A DNA stretch of 52,160 nucleotides from an uncultured Collinsella sp. (GCA_958408685.1 CATYLC010000015.1:1-52160); one strand, 5' to 3'; counted from the stretch's first letter, positions 25,000 to 33,893 are shown. Notes: generated from the letters alone by a model not told the origin. Program-made: numbers and translations.

Positions 25000-26208
25000 A
25001 TGGGAATCATTCTGTCACATACCACGGCACGCGCTGTATACCAAACAGCCAACTCGCTCGCAAGCTACGCGACCGGTCCCATACCTATGGAAAAGATCAG
25101 GGTGTCTGCGCCGACCACGTCCGACCTGGAAGCGGCACGAGCATGGCTCAACAGAAAGAATGTCGATTCTGAACGTATCCATGTGCTGACGTTTTCCAAT
25201 AATGCCAAAAGGCACCGCAAGGGCTGCACCTGCCACTGCACGCGCTATACGTTTGATGCAGAAAGCTACCTAGAACTCGAGCCGAACGTCTACATCGTCG
25301 ATATCAAGCTGTGCGCGTTAGAAGCAACAGCCGACCTCAACCTTTCGGAGCTCGTTGAGTATTACTTTGAAATCTGCGGCTCCTACGCGCTTGGAACGTC
25401 CGACGAAACTCAATATCGCGAGCGCCCAGCCCTAACCAGCGTTGAAGAGCTCAGAGCCTTCTTTTCAGAGGCACCGGGGTATCGTGGATCTAATAAAGCA
25501 CTTAAGGCACTTTCTTATGTACACGAAGGCTGTCGCTCCCCACTCGAAACGGCGTTTGTCATGATGCTGACAATGCCCAAGTCAATGGGTGGCTTAGCCA
25601 TACGCGCTATCAAAACGGATTATCCGATCCCAGTCCCCAAAAGATACGCCGCCCTAACGCGACGGACGGTTTTCTACCTCGACGCGCTGCTCGAAAATTC
25701 GATGACCGATATCGAATACAACGGCTTTTACCACGACGAACCCGAGCAGCAATCAATTGACGAGGAGCGCCGAAACACGCTGCGAAACATGGGATATGCC
25801 GTTATCACAGTTAATCGTCATTCGTTTTTCAAGCAGTCCGCTTTTAAACGGGTCATGGAAGCGATTCGCATTCGCGAGAAGATATGGCCCGGTCGACTCC
25901 CGGATAACTTCGCCATCCTGCAAGAAACTCTTCGTCAATTTGTCTTGCGGCGCTACTTCGAATACGGTCGCCGCGTCCTGGAGACACTCAAAGAAGAAGA
26001 GGCCGCCAAGCGCGAAATTGCAAGCCAATATCCGCAAGCTGATGACCCGAGCATCAACGATGTGCCCGAACCCGACGACATGCAACACGTCGGGGCCCTT
26101 GCTGAGGAAATCAATGGGGCTTGGGAATGCGACATGTTCGCAAAAATCGATGAAAACCGCACGGAAGACGACACGATTATTGATCTAATTGAGAATTCGC
26201 TCTTCTAA
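25000..26208 (+). CDS. AbiEi/DUF559-like protein with PD-(D/E)XK-type C-terminal domain
   Basis: A 402-residue protein of a kind I associate with Coriobacteriia, uncharacterised. The N terminus (GIILSHTTARAVY) and the YFEICGSYAL segment (about 122-131) resemble AbiEi-type proteins. The C-terminal domain, about 178-290, fits a Vsr/DUF559-like nuclease core: E183 in SPLETAF, D228 in FYLDALL, E239 in DIEYNGFYH, and R257/R258-LRNMGYAVITVN. A CTCHC cluster at 76-80 is odd. The frame is open to 24778, but no ribosome-binding site decides the start. No AbiEii nucleotidyltransferase partner is adjacent. Base composition and flanking 29-bp repeats suggest acquisition as a unit. A defence or regulatory role is only a hypothesis. 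Confidence 0.7.
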   Translation: MGIILSHTTARAVYQTANSLASYATGPIPMEKIRVSAPTTSDLEAARAWLNRKNVDSERIHVLTFSNNAKRHRKGCTCHCTRYTFDAESYLELEPNVYIVDIKLCALEATADLNLSELVEYYFEICGSYALGTSDETQYRERPALTSVEELRAFFSEAPGYRGSNKALKALSYVHEGCRSPLETAFVMMLTMPKSMGGLAIRAIKTDYPIPVPKRYAALTRRTVFYLDALLENSMTDIEYNGFYHDEPEQQSIDEERRNTLRNMGYAVITVNRHSFFKQSAFKRVMEAIRIREKIWPGRLPDNFAILQETLRQFVLRRYFEYGRRVLETLKEEEAAKREIASQYPQADDPSINDVPEPDDMQHVGALAEEINGAWECDMFAKIDENRTEDDTIIDLIENSLF

Positions 26209-26227
26209 AGGCGATCTCTGCGGATGT

Positions 26228-26256
26228 CCACCTACATTTTTCGACTTATTCGGCCA
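26228..26256. repeat. Right 29-bp direct repeat flanking the nuclease-like gene
   Basis: Second copy of the sequence at 24599-24627, with two substitutions, 20 bases after the gene's stop codon. Confidence 0.8.
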
Positions 26257-26523
26257 CCGATGTGCCAGATTGGCTGCAGCAATGCTCAATATAACTTTAG
26301 ATAAAACTGATTCTGCAGGAACTCCCGTAGAGGAAGAACTGATTCTCGCGGTATTTGACACGATAAAGTACAAATATGAACAGTTCTAATGCTTCTCAAG
26401 GTGGCTTTCTTAGCATGCTAGCCGAACATCTCGAAATATGTTGGCGAGCATTGCGTCGATGTCTCCCAACCCACAGAAAATCGCAGAGGCGGCAAGCAGT
26501 CATCGAAATTAACGCAAATTGTA
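26257..26523. other. AT-richer gap, no firm gene
   Basis: A 35-codon frame from an ATG at 26284 to a TAA at 26389-26391 (MLNITLDKTDSAGTPVEEEL...) has no ribosome-binding site and may be a remnant. Otherwise nothing is recognised before the promoter of the metal operon. Confidence 0.3.
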
Positions 26524-26583
26524 TTGACATATGAACATGCACTCATATAATCGAAAGTAAATTATATGAGCGCATGTTCATAT
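26524..26583 (+). promoter_or_regulatory. Promoter and twin ArsR/SmtB operators of the metal operon
   Basis: TTGACA (26524-26529) and TATAAT (26546-26551), separated by 16 bases, form a near-consensus promoter. Overlapping it is an imperfect palindrome, ATATGAACATGCACTCATAT (26529-26548), and after it a second, ATATGAGCGCATGTTCATAT (26564-26583). Both have the ATATGA...TCATAT form bound by ArsR/SmtB repressors. Autoregulation by the ArsR gene that follows is expected. Confidence 0.85.
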
Positions 26584-26597
26584 GAAAGGATATTGCA

Positions 26598-26963
26598 ATG
26601 AGCATCCGCGTTGATGAAACGAAACTCGACATCGAGGCCACCGAACCCGCGATCCCGACCACCTGCTCGCCCGAGGACCTTCCCGACGAGGAGCTTCTCT
26701 ACGACCTCGCCGACCTGTTCAAGGTCTTCAGCGACACCACGCGCATCAAGATCCTCTATGCCCTCATGGGCCGCGAGCTCTGCGTGGCAGACATCGCCGA
26801 AGCGACCGAAACCTCGCAGTCCGCGGTGTCGCACCAGCTGCGCACACTCAAGCAGTCGCACCTGGTTAAATTCCGGCGCGACGGGCGCAATATCCTCTAC
26901 TCGCTCGCCGACGACCACGTCTACACCATGCTCAACCAAGGCATGAGCCACATCTGCGAATAG
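26598..26963 (+). CDS. ArsR/SmtB family metal-sensing repressor
   Basis: A 121-residue winged-helix repressor. The DNA-binding helix region reads ADIAEATETSQSAVSHQLRTLKQSHLV. The C-terminal helix DDHVYTMLNQGMSHICE has the Asp-x-His and His-x-x-Glu spacing of the SmtB/CzrA alpha-5 zinc site. ELCVADI carries the alpha-3 cysteine seen in CadC-type sensors, and a further Cys lies near residue 18. Zn, and perhaps Cd or Pb, is the likely signal. It is first in an operon with an HMA protein and a P-type ATPase, and operators overlap its promoter. AAAGGATATTGCA precedes the ATG. Confidence 0.92.
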   Translation: MSIRVDETKLDIEATEPAIPTTCSPEDLPDEELLYDLADLFKVFSDTTRIKILYALMGRELCVADIAEATETSQSAVSHQLRTLKQSHLVKFRRDGRNILYSLADDHVYTMLNQGMSHICE

Positions 26964-27026
26964 CGACCAACCACGGTACCAGCGCGGCCTGCACCCAAGC
27001 CGCAAATACAGAGAAAGGAACCCACC

Positions 27027-27245
27027 ATGAAAAAGCAGTTTAAACTCGACGAGATCGACTGCGCCAACTGCGCGCGTGAGCTTCAGGACGAGCTGGCCAA
27101 GCTCGAGGGCGTCAAATCCGTGTCCGTCAACTTTATGACCCAGAAGCTGACGCTCGAGGCTGATGATGCTGAGTTCGACGAGGTGCTCAACCGCGTTGTA
27201 GAGTTTACGGCCGACGCCGAGCCGGACTGCGAGATCATTCTCTAG
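27027..27245 (+). CDS. Stand-alone heavy-metal-associated (HMA) domain protein
   Basis: A 72-residue ferredoxin-fold protein with the metal-binding motif DCANCA (about 11-16). An acidic residue before the CxxC and an acidic C terminus (ADAEPDCEIIL) resemble the N-terminal domain of Zn/Cd ATPases rather than copper chaperones. It probably hands metal to, or senses metal for, the ATPase encoded next. GAAAGGA precedes the ATG. Confidence 0.88.
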   Translation: MKKQFKLDEIDCANCARELQDELAKLEGVKSVSVNFMTQKLTLEADDAEFDEVLNRVVEFTADAEPDCEIIL

Positions 27246-27302
27246 CCCAGGTTTACGCCAACCTGCAAGGCCGCGATTGCCGCGGCCTTTGCTCGCGAAA
27301 TT

Positions 27303-27322
27303 ATATGAGCGAGTGTTCATAC
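27303..27322 (+). promoter_or_regulatory. Third ArsR/SmtB-type operator, before the ATPase gene
   Basis: ATATGAGCGAGTGTTCATAC differs from the operator at 26564-26583 at three positions. It lies 24 bases before the ATPase start, so the ATPase may have its own regulated promoter as well as read-through. Confidence 0.75.
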
Positions 27323-27345
27323 ATTCAAATGGGAGGATACGAGTC

Positions 27346-29298
27346 ATGGCCACCGCCGACCCCAAGAAGAAAAAGAAGAAGCGCAAGAAGAAAGAGTCAC
27401 TCGAGCATAAGCGCAACCGCATTCTGGTAGCGCTGGGCATTTTTGCCGTGGTGTACGCCCTCGATGAGTTCGGCACCCTCACCGCCGCATTCGGTACCCC
27501 GGGCGACATCTACGCCAGCTTTATGCTGTTCCTCATACCGTTTTTGATTGCCGGCTACGACGTGCTGCAAAAGGCATTCAATAACATCCGCCGCGGCAAG
27601 GCCTTCGACGAGAGTTTCCTTATGGCAGTCGCGACCATCGGCGCGTTTGCCATGGTGCTCTTCCCCGATACCGACCCGCACATGGCCGAAGGCGCCGCCG
27701 TCATGCTGTTCTACCAGGTCGGCGAGCTGTTCCAGGCATACGCCGTGGGTAAAAGCCGTAAATCGATCAGCGCCATGATGGACATCGCACCCGACTACGC
27801 CAACGTCGAGCAACCCGACGGCACGCTCGAACAGGTCTTCCCCGATGACATCGCCGTCGGCACCGTAATTGTGGTCAAGCCCGGCGAGCGCGTGCCCATC
27901 GACGGCGTCATCGTCGAAGGCGAAACCCAGCTCGACACCGCCGCCCTTACCGGTGAGTCGGTCCCCCGCCCGGCCAAAACCGGAGACGATATCATCAGCG
28001 GCTGCATCAACATGACGGGGCTCATCCACGTGCGCACCACCAAGCCCTTTGGCGAGTCCACCGTCGCGCGCGTCCTGGAGCTCGTAGAAAACGCCAGCGA
28101 AAAGAAGGCGCGCACCGAGAACTTCATCACGCGCTTTGCCCGCATCTACACGCCCGCCGTCACCGGCGCTGCCGCGGTACTCGCGCTCGGCGGCGGCTTG
28201 GTCACCGGCGCCTGGTCCGACTGGATCCTGCGCGGCCTGACCTTCCTGGTCGTCAGCTGCCCGTGCGCGCTCGTGATCAGCGTGCCGCTGAGCTTCTTTG
28301 GCGGCATCGGCGGCGCGTCCAAGCTGGGCGTTCTCATCAAGGGTTCTAACTACCTCGAGACGCTCGCCGACGTGGACACCGTCGTCTTTGACAAGACGGG
28401 CACCCTCACCAACGGCACGTTCTCGGTGGTCGCGGTACACCCCGAGGCAGGCTATACCGAGCAGTCGTTGCTCGAAGTCGCAGCCCTTGCTGAGTCGTTC
28501 TCCGATCACCCCATCGCGCAGTCCGTACGTGTCGCCTACCAGGGCGAGGTCGACCCCAAGCGCGTAAGCGACCCCACCAACGACGCGGGCCATGGCGTGA
28601 CGGCAACCATCGACGGCAAGCACGTCGTCGTTGGCAACGCAAAGATGCTCGCCGCGGCAGGAGTCGAAGCGCCCGATTGCGAGGTCGTCGGAACGATTCT
28701 GCATGTGCTCGTTGACGGCGTGTACGCCGGCCACATCGTGATTGCAGACACCGTCAAGGCCGATGCTGAGCAAACGATTCGCGACCTGCACGCCGCCGGT
28801 GTCAAGCGCACCATCATGCTCACGGGCGACCGCGAGGAGGTTGCGGCGTCTGTGGCCAAGCAACTCAGTCTCGACGAGTTCCACGCGCAGCTGCTGCCGG
28901 GCGACAAGGTCGAGCGTGTTGAAGCGCTGCTGGCAGCCGAATCGGGCAAGGGCAAGCTCGCCTTTGTCGGCGACGGTATCAACGACGCGCCCGTGCTTAC
29001 GCGCGCCGATGTTGGCATTGCCATGGGCGCTATGGGTTCCGACGCTGCAATCGAGGCCGCCGACGTCGTGCTCATGGATGACAAGCCGTCCAACATCGCC
29101 CGCGCTATTCGCGTGGCGCGCAAGACCATGTCGATTGTTTGGCAGAACATCATCTTTGCGCTGGGTATTAAGCTGCTGATCCTGGTGCTGGCAGCGCTCG
29201 GCATCGCCAATATGTGGCTTGCCGTCTTTGGCGACGTGGGCGTGGCGATCATCGCCATCCTGAACGCCATGCGCGCGATGGGTGTTAAGAACCTGTAG
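27346..29298 (+). CDS. Zn/Cd/Pb-type P1B ATPase
   Basis: A 650-residue metal efflux pump. All hallmark motifs are present: TGES (LTGESVPR), the membrane CPC (VVSCPCALVIS), DKTGTLTNG with the phosphorylated Asp, SDHP, TGDRE and GDGINDAPVL. An Asp in the last membrane segment (FGDVGVAII) points to the Zn/Cd/Pb (P1B-2) class. The N-terminal metal-binding domain is missing and is encoded separately by the preceding gene; instead there is a lysine-rich N terminus (DPKKKKKKRKKKE). GGGAGGA sets the start at 27346. A 684-codon antisense open frame over this gene is a by-product of its codon bias. Confidence 0.95.
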   Translation: MATADPKKKKKKRKKKESLEHKRNRILVALGIFAVVYALDEFGTLTAAFGTPGDIYASFMLFLIPFLIAGYDVLQKAFNNIRRGKAFDESFLMAVATIGAFAMVLFPDTDPHMAEGAAVMLFYQVGELFQAYAVGKSRKSISAMMDIAPDYANVEQPDGTLEQVFPDDIAVGTVIVVKPGERVPIDGVIVEGETQLDTAALTGESVPRPAKTGDDIISGCINMTGLIHVRTTKPFGESTVARVLELVENASEKKARTENFITRFARIYTPAVTGAAAVLALGGGLVTGAWSDWILRGLTFLVVSCPCALVISVPLSFFGGIGGASKLGVLIKGSNYLETLADVDTVVFDKTGTLTNGTFSVVAVHPEAGYTEQSLLEVAALAESFSDHPIAQSVRVAYQGEVDPKRVSDPTNDAGHGVTATIDGKHVVVGNAKMLAAAGVEAPDCEVVGTILHVLVDGVYAGHIVIADTVKADAEQTIRDLHAAGVKRTIMLTGDREEVAASVAKQLSLDEFHAQLLPGDKVERVEALLAAESGKGKLAFVGDGINDAPVLTRADVGIAMGAMGSDAAIEAADVVLMDDKPSNIARAIRVARKTMSIVWQNIIFALGIKLLILVLAALGIANMWLAVFGDVGVAIIAILNAMRAMGVKNL

Positions 29299-29314
29299 CA
29301 TACGTGGCCGTCCG

Positions 29315-29439
29315 GTCGGGGCCGGGCTTGGTTTTGAAAACGTCCTCGCGCATGAGGCCCGTCTTTCCTGCTCCTGCGGAGCAACGGAAAGACGGGCCTC
29401 GCGCTGCGGAGTGTTTTCAAAACCAAGCCCGGCCCCGAC
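29315..29439. repeat. 125-bp triple-nested palindrome
   Basis: Three nested perfect inverted repeats share one centre. The outer arms are 27 bp (29315-29341 and 29413-29439), the middle arms 15 bp (29354-29368 and 29386-29400) and the inner arms 6 bp (29369-29374 and 29378-29383, loop TGC). It begins 17 bases after the ATPase stop. It may be a very strong bidirectional terminator, a REP-type mobile unit or a structured 3' RNA end. Single copy in this window. Confidence 0.85.
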
Positions 29440-29537
29440 CTGCGTTGACACAGCTGGCGGTTCTTGGGCATCGCTTGCTGGTGGGGTTCCTTGTCTGAGT
29501 TGGACTTAGTTGGTGGGACCACTCGTCTCGGTCGCTG

Positions 29538-29560
29538 TCCCGCGCCGTTCCGGCGCGGGA
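29538..29560. terminator. GC hairpin between the ATPase and DtxR genes
   Basis: TCCCGCGCC (29538-29546) with GGCGCGGGA (29552-29560), loop GTTCC. No T-run follows on either strand, so a role as terminator of the minus-strand DtxR gene is only possible. Confidence 0.45.
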
Positions 29561-29580
29561 GGCGCGCCGCTGCGGGAGTG

Positions 29581-29970
29581 CTAGTCGGTCATTATTGGCG
29601 CCGAAGCACCGTCCCGTCCCAGCATCGCCCTCAGCTTCTCGAAGCTTTCCTCGCTTAGGCAGTGCTCCATGTGGCAGCCCTCTTGCGACGCGACCTCAGC
29701 CGAAACACCCGCATCCTCCAGCAGCCGCACGAAAAAGCAGTGACGCTCCCACATTTGACGAGCGACCTCCAGACCACGCTCCGTCAGATGAACGTCGCGC
29801 TTGCCCATTTCGACATAGCCGTTGCTTTCCAGCGTCGCCATGGCCTTGGAAACACTCGCCTTGGTTACGCCGAGGTACTCCGCAACGTCGATCGAGCGCA
29901 CGATGCCCTGACGTTCCGACAGAACGTAGATCGATTCGAGATAGTCTTCTCCGGATTCACGTAGGGCCAT
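29581..29970 (-). CDS. DtxR/MntR family metal-dependent regulator
   Basis: A 129-residue repressor with an N-terminal winged helix (RSIDVAEYLGVTKASVSKAMATLESNGYV) and the DtxR dimerisation/metal domain, but no SH3 domain. By alignment from memory, Asp and Glu in GEDYLESIY match MntR D8/E11, WERH supplies the His, and CHMEH supplies Cys, Glu and His. This is a mix of MntR-like and DtxR-like ligands, so Mn versus Fe preference is unclear. GAAAGGCGG precedes the ATG at 29970. It is divergent from nothing nearby and adjacent to the Zn/Cd efflux operon. Confidence 0.88.
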   Translation of the reverse strand: MALRESGEDYLESIYVLSERQGIVRSIDVAEYLGVTKASVSKAMATLESNGYVEMGKRDVHLTERGLEVARQMWERHCFFVRLLEDAGVSAEVASQEGCHMEHCLSEESFEKLRAMLGRDGASAPIMTD

Positions 29971-30023
29971 GGGCCGCCTTTCGCGATGATTGCTAGTTAG
30001 CCTTTGGATACTTTCCACCGCTT

Positions 30024-30069
30024 ACTTTACTGCAAAAGTTTCCCATGTCTTACTACTTTGCCTAAAAGT
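30024..30069. promoter_or_regulatory. Two ACTTT-N-AAAGT motifs upstream of the DtxR gene
   Basis: ACTTTACTGCAAAAGT (30024-30039) and ACTTTGCCTAAAAGT (30055-30069) share arms ACTTT/AAAGT. They lie in the AT-rich leader of the DtxR-family gene and may be an autoregulatory pair. Confidence 0.35.
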
Positions 30070-30108
30070 TAGCCGTGTTTCACAAAACGTGCGGGACGAA
30101 ACCAAAAT

Positions 30109-30169
30109 GGGGACGCCCCGCAGGGAGTGTCCCCCAGCTGCCGGCAGAAAAGGAACGTCCCCAAGTGCT
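30109..30169. repeat. Repeat family B, second unit
   Basis: Contains GGAGTGTCCCC and GGAACGTCCCCAAGTGC, shared with 46467-46511 and in part with 9104-9235. It lies just downstream of the HAD gene stop. Confidence 0.75.
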
Positions 30170-30178
30170 GGGTCGTAG

Positions 30179-30949
30179 CTACACGAGGCCAAAGTGCTTG
30201 GCGGCGTTGTAAATTCCGTCGTCGTCCACGGTGGTCGTTACGTAGGTCGCCGCGGCCTTCACGGTATCCTGCGCGTTGCCCATGGCCACACTTGTGCCCA
30301 CGGCCGAGAACATCGACAGGTCGTTCTCGCCGTCGCCAAAGGCAATCGCCTCGCTCGCGTCGATACCAAGCCGCTCGAGCGTCGCCGCCACGCCCAGGTC
30401 CTTGCCGCCGTTAGCGGGAATAATGTCGCAGAACAGGTCGCACCAGCGCGTGGTGAGCGAATGCGACACAGCGTCGGTCACGATATGTTCGTCGGCAGGG
30501 TCCACGAAGGCGCAGAACTGATAGACCGGCGCGTCAAAGGCGTGCTCAAACGGCTCCTCGTGGTAGACGATTCCCGCGTTGCTGCCAGCCGTCACCACGC
30601 GCTCGGACAGGCGGTTCACAAACGAGTTCTCGCCCTGCATACACAGCGAGTCGTAGCGCCCCTGCGCCACCTGGTCCACGATCACCGCAACGTCGTCCGG
30701 ATCAATCGGACAGCTGCGGTAAGCTCCCTCGGCATCAAAGCAGTGCTGGCCCGAGAGCGTAATGTACGCATCCCAGCCCAGGTCGAACAGCCAGTCCGGC
30801 ATCTGGTAGGTCGGACGGCCCGTGGCGATCACGCACGCGATCCCCTGCTCGTGAAAGCTGTCGAGCACCTGCTGCGCCGACGCCGGAATCCGGTGGGTCT
30901 TAAAGCTCAGCAGCGTGCCGTCGATATCGAAAAACGCGGCTTTGATCAT
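30179..30949 (-). CDS. Cof-type HAD hydrolase
   Basis: A 256-residue haloacid-dehalogenase phosphatase of the Cof/YidA type. Motif I is FFDIDGTLLSF (about 6-16), motif II lies in VIATGRP, and motif IV is AFGDGENDLSMF. A C2-type cap occupies the middle. Members act on sugar phosphates or nucleotides. It starts six bases after the stop of the ABC-F gene, so they share a transcript. Confidence 0.88.
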   Translation of the reverse strand: MIKAAFFDIDGTLLSFKTHRIPASAQQVLDSFHEQGIACVIATGRPTYQMPDWLFDLGWDAYITLSGQHCFDAEGAYRSCPIDPDDVAVIVDQVAQGRYDSLCMQGENSFVNRLSERVVTAGSNAGIVYHEEPFEHAFDAPVYQFCAFVDPADEHIVTDAVSHSLTTRWCDLFCDIIPANGGKDLGVAATLERLGIDASEAIAFGDGENDLSMFSAVGTSVAMGNAQDTVKAAATYVTTTVDDDGIYNAAKHFGLV

Positions 30950-30955
30950 CCTCGT

Positions 30956-32815
30956 CTACTCCTCGCCCTCGAGCTTTTCGCTCGCCTCGAGCCACGCCAT
31001 CTCCAGCTCGTCCATGGCGGCGTGGGCCTCGTCGATCTTTGCCTGCTGCTCGCCGAGCGCCGTGTAGTTGGTGGGATCGACCTGGGCCATGGCGGCCTCG
31101 GCCTCCTCCACGCGAGCGCGCTGCGTTTCCATCTTGCGTTCGAGCGAGCTCACCTCGCGGCGGAGCTTCTGGCGCTCGGCATTGGAAAGGCCATTGGGCT
31201 GACCGCTCGACTTGGGCTTTTCGGCCGCAGCTGCCGCGGCACCGGTGTCGAACGTGCCGGTCTTGGCGCTCGGCGCGCCCACGGGCTCGCCCTCGGCGGT
31301 GGCGTTGCACAGGCGCAGGTACTGATCCACGCCACCGGGTATATGCGTCAGGTGGCCGTCGAGCAGCGCCCACTGCTGGTCGGTCACGCGCTCCATCAAA
31401 AAGCGGTCGTGCGTCACCAGGATCAACGTGCCGGGCCAGCCGTCGAGCAGATCCTCGACAATCGCCAGCATGTCGGTATCCAAGTCGTTGCCAGGCTCGT
31501 CCAGGATGAGCACGTTGGGTTCGTCCAGGATTGTCAGCAGCAGCGACAGGCGACGGCGCTGGCCGCCCGAAAGATCGCCGATGCGGCTCCAGAGCTGCTG
31601 CGTCGTAAAGCCCAGACGCTCGCAGAGCTTCTCGGGCGAAGTCTCCTTGCCGTCGATGACGTAGTACTTCTTATAGTTGCTGAGCACCTCGCGAATCGTG
31701 TCGCCCATGAAGGGCTCGAGCTCCTCGAGCTGCTGCGACAGCACGCCAAAGCGCACTGTCTGGCCAATCTTCACGCGGCCGCGCGTGGGCGCAATTTTGC
31801 CCTGGATCACATTAAGCAGCGTCGACTTGCCAGCGCCATTCTCGCCCAAAAGACCATAGCGGTCGCCCGCACCAATGAGCCAGGTCACGTCGGAGAGTAC
31901 CCGCTTGGGCGCGCCATCGACATCCGCATAGCCGGCGTCCACGTCGACCACATCGATAACCTGCTTGCCTAGGCGGCTCACGGCGAGGCGCTTGAGCTCC
32001 AGCTCGTCACGCACGGGCGGCACGTCGGCGATCAGCTCGCGAGCGGCATCAACGCGAAACTTGGGCTTAGTGGAACGCGCCTGGGCGCCGCGGCTCAGCC
32101 ACGCGAGCTCCTTGCGCGCCATGTTGCGACGGCGTTCCTCGGTAACCGCGGCCATGCGGTCGCGCTCCACGCGCTGAAGGATATATGCGGAGTAGCCGCC
32201 CTCGAAGGGATCGACCTGGCCGTCGTGGACCTCCCACATGCTGGTGCAGACCTCGTCCAAGAACCAGCGGTCGTGCGTGACCACGAGCATGGCGCCCTGA
32301 CCGCGCTGCCAGCGGGCCTTTAAGTGACGCGCGAGCCAGTTGATGGTGCGCATGTCCAGGTGGTTGGTGGGCTCGTCGAGCATGAGCACGTCGTAGTCGC
32401 CGATCAGCAGGCGCGCGAGGTCCACGCGACGGCGCTGGCCGCCCGAAAGCTCGCCCACCGTGCCCTCCCAAGGCACATCGCTAATGAGGCCGGCCAGAAT
32501 CTGGCGCGTACGCGGGCTCGAGGCCCACTCGTACTCGGGCGTGTCACCGACGACGGCATGATGCACGGTGTCGGTATCGACCAGGTTATCCTTTTGGCCG
32601 AGCAATCCGATCGTCGTGTCGCGGCGGTGCGTCACGCGGCCGTCGTCGGGCTCCAACGTGCCGGCGAGCACGCTCAGCAGCGTCGACTTACCGTCGCCGT
32701 TTTTACCGACAATACCAATACGGTCGCCCTCGCCCACGCCGAGCGTCACGCTATCGAAAATATGCTTGGTGGGAAACTCTAGGCTGACGGAATCGCATCC
32801 CAAAAGAATCGCCAT
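30956..32815 (-). CDS. ABC-F family ATPase (Uup-like)
   Basis: A 619-residue soluble protein with two ABC domains and no membrane segment. Domain 1 has Walker A GKNGDGKSTLL, signature LSGGQRRRVDLA and LDEPTNHLD; domain 2 has GENGAGKSTLL, LSGGQRRRLSLL and LDEPGNDLDTD. A C-terminal coiled coil (about 545-615) resembles Uup. ABC-F proteins act on ribosomes or, for Uup, in DNA-intermediate handling. GAAGGAGCAGGGC sets the start at 32815. First gene of a two-gene operon with the HAD protein. Confidence 0.93.
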   Translation of the reverse strand: MAILLGCDSVSLEFPTKHIFDSVTLGVGEGDRIGIVGKNGDGKSTLLSVLAGTLEPDDGRVTHRRDTTIGLLGQKDNLVDTDTVHHAVVGDTPEYEWASSPRTRQILAGLISDVPWEGTVGELSGGQRRRVDLARLLIGDYDVLMLDEPTNHLDMRTINWLARHLKARWQRGQGAMLVVTHDRWFLDEVCTSMWEVHDGQVDPFEGGYSAYILQRVERDRMAAVTEERRRNMARKELAWLSRGAQARSTKPKFRVDAARELIADVPPVRDELELKRLAVSRLGKQVIDVVDVDAGYADVDGAPKRVLSDVTWLIGAGDRYGLLGENGAGKSTLLNVIQGKIAPTRGRVKIGQTVRFGVLSQQLEELEPFMGDTIREVLSNYKKYYVIDGKETSPEKLCERLGFTTQQLWSRIGDLSGGQRRRLSLLLTILDEPNVLILDEPGNDLDTDMLAIVEDLLDGWPGTLILVTHDRFLMERVTDQQWALLDGHLTHIPGGVDQYLRLCNATAEGEPVGAPSAKTGTFDTGAAAAAAEKPKSSGQPNGLSNAERQKLRREVSSLERKMETQRARVEEAEAAMAQVDPTNYTALGEQQAKIDEAHAAMDELEMAWLEASEKLEGEE

Positions 32816-32873
32816 ATGCCCTGCTCCTTCGTAGAAATTCAACGTTGTCCATGATAGCAGCGAGCCCCACCCC

Positions 32874-32910
32874 AAACCACCACGAAGGCGCCTGTCCCCT
32901 TTGTGGTGGT
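32874..32910. repeat. Palindromic repeat family A, copy 6
   Basis: A slightly diverged family A palindrome (CCACCACGAAGGCGCCTGTC..., closing CTTTGTGGTGG), oriented like copies 2 and 4. It lies between the pstB terminator and the ABC-F start. Confidence 0.8.
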
Positions 32911-32925
32911 CGTTTCGGTCGCAGA

Positions 32926-32965
32926 GCAAAAAGGCGGGCCATCTCCCACAAGAGATGACCCGCCT
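32926..32965 (-). terminator. Terminator of the pst operon
   Basis: Arms AGGCGGGCCATCTC (32932-32945) and GAGATGACCCGCCT (32952-32965), with one non-pair; on the minus strand TTTTTGC follows. It lies 55 bases after the pstB stop. Confidence 0.88.
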
Positions 32966-33020
32966 CTCCAATCAGTCCCGCGGCAACCGTGGCCACCGCG
33001 GGCCTCAAGCATGTCCCGGA

Positions 33021-33889
<869 letters not shown>

Positions 33890-33893
<4 letters not shown>

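Noticed and set aside
27397..29451. A 684-codon minus-strand open frame over the P-type ATPase gene
   Set aside because: The plus-strand gene has every P1B ATPase motif. The antisense frame is low-complexity (rich in H, D, G, V) and arises from GC-biased third positions.
30194..31972. A 592-codon plus-strand open frame over the HAD and ABC-F genes
   Set aside because: It spans two clear minus-strand genes and has R/H/A-rich composition without motifs.
30956..32815. Membrane ABC exporter ATPase
   Set aside because: Two ABC domains in one chain, no permease gene nearby and a C-terminal coiled coil indicate an ABC-F protein.
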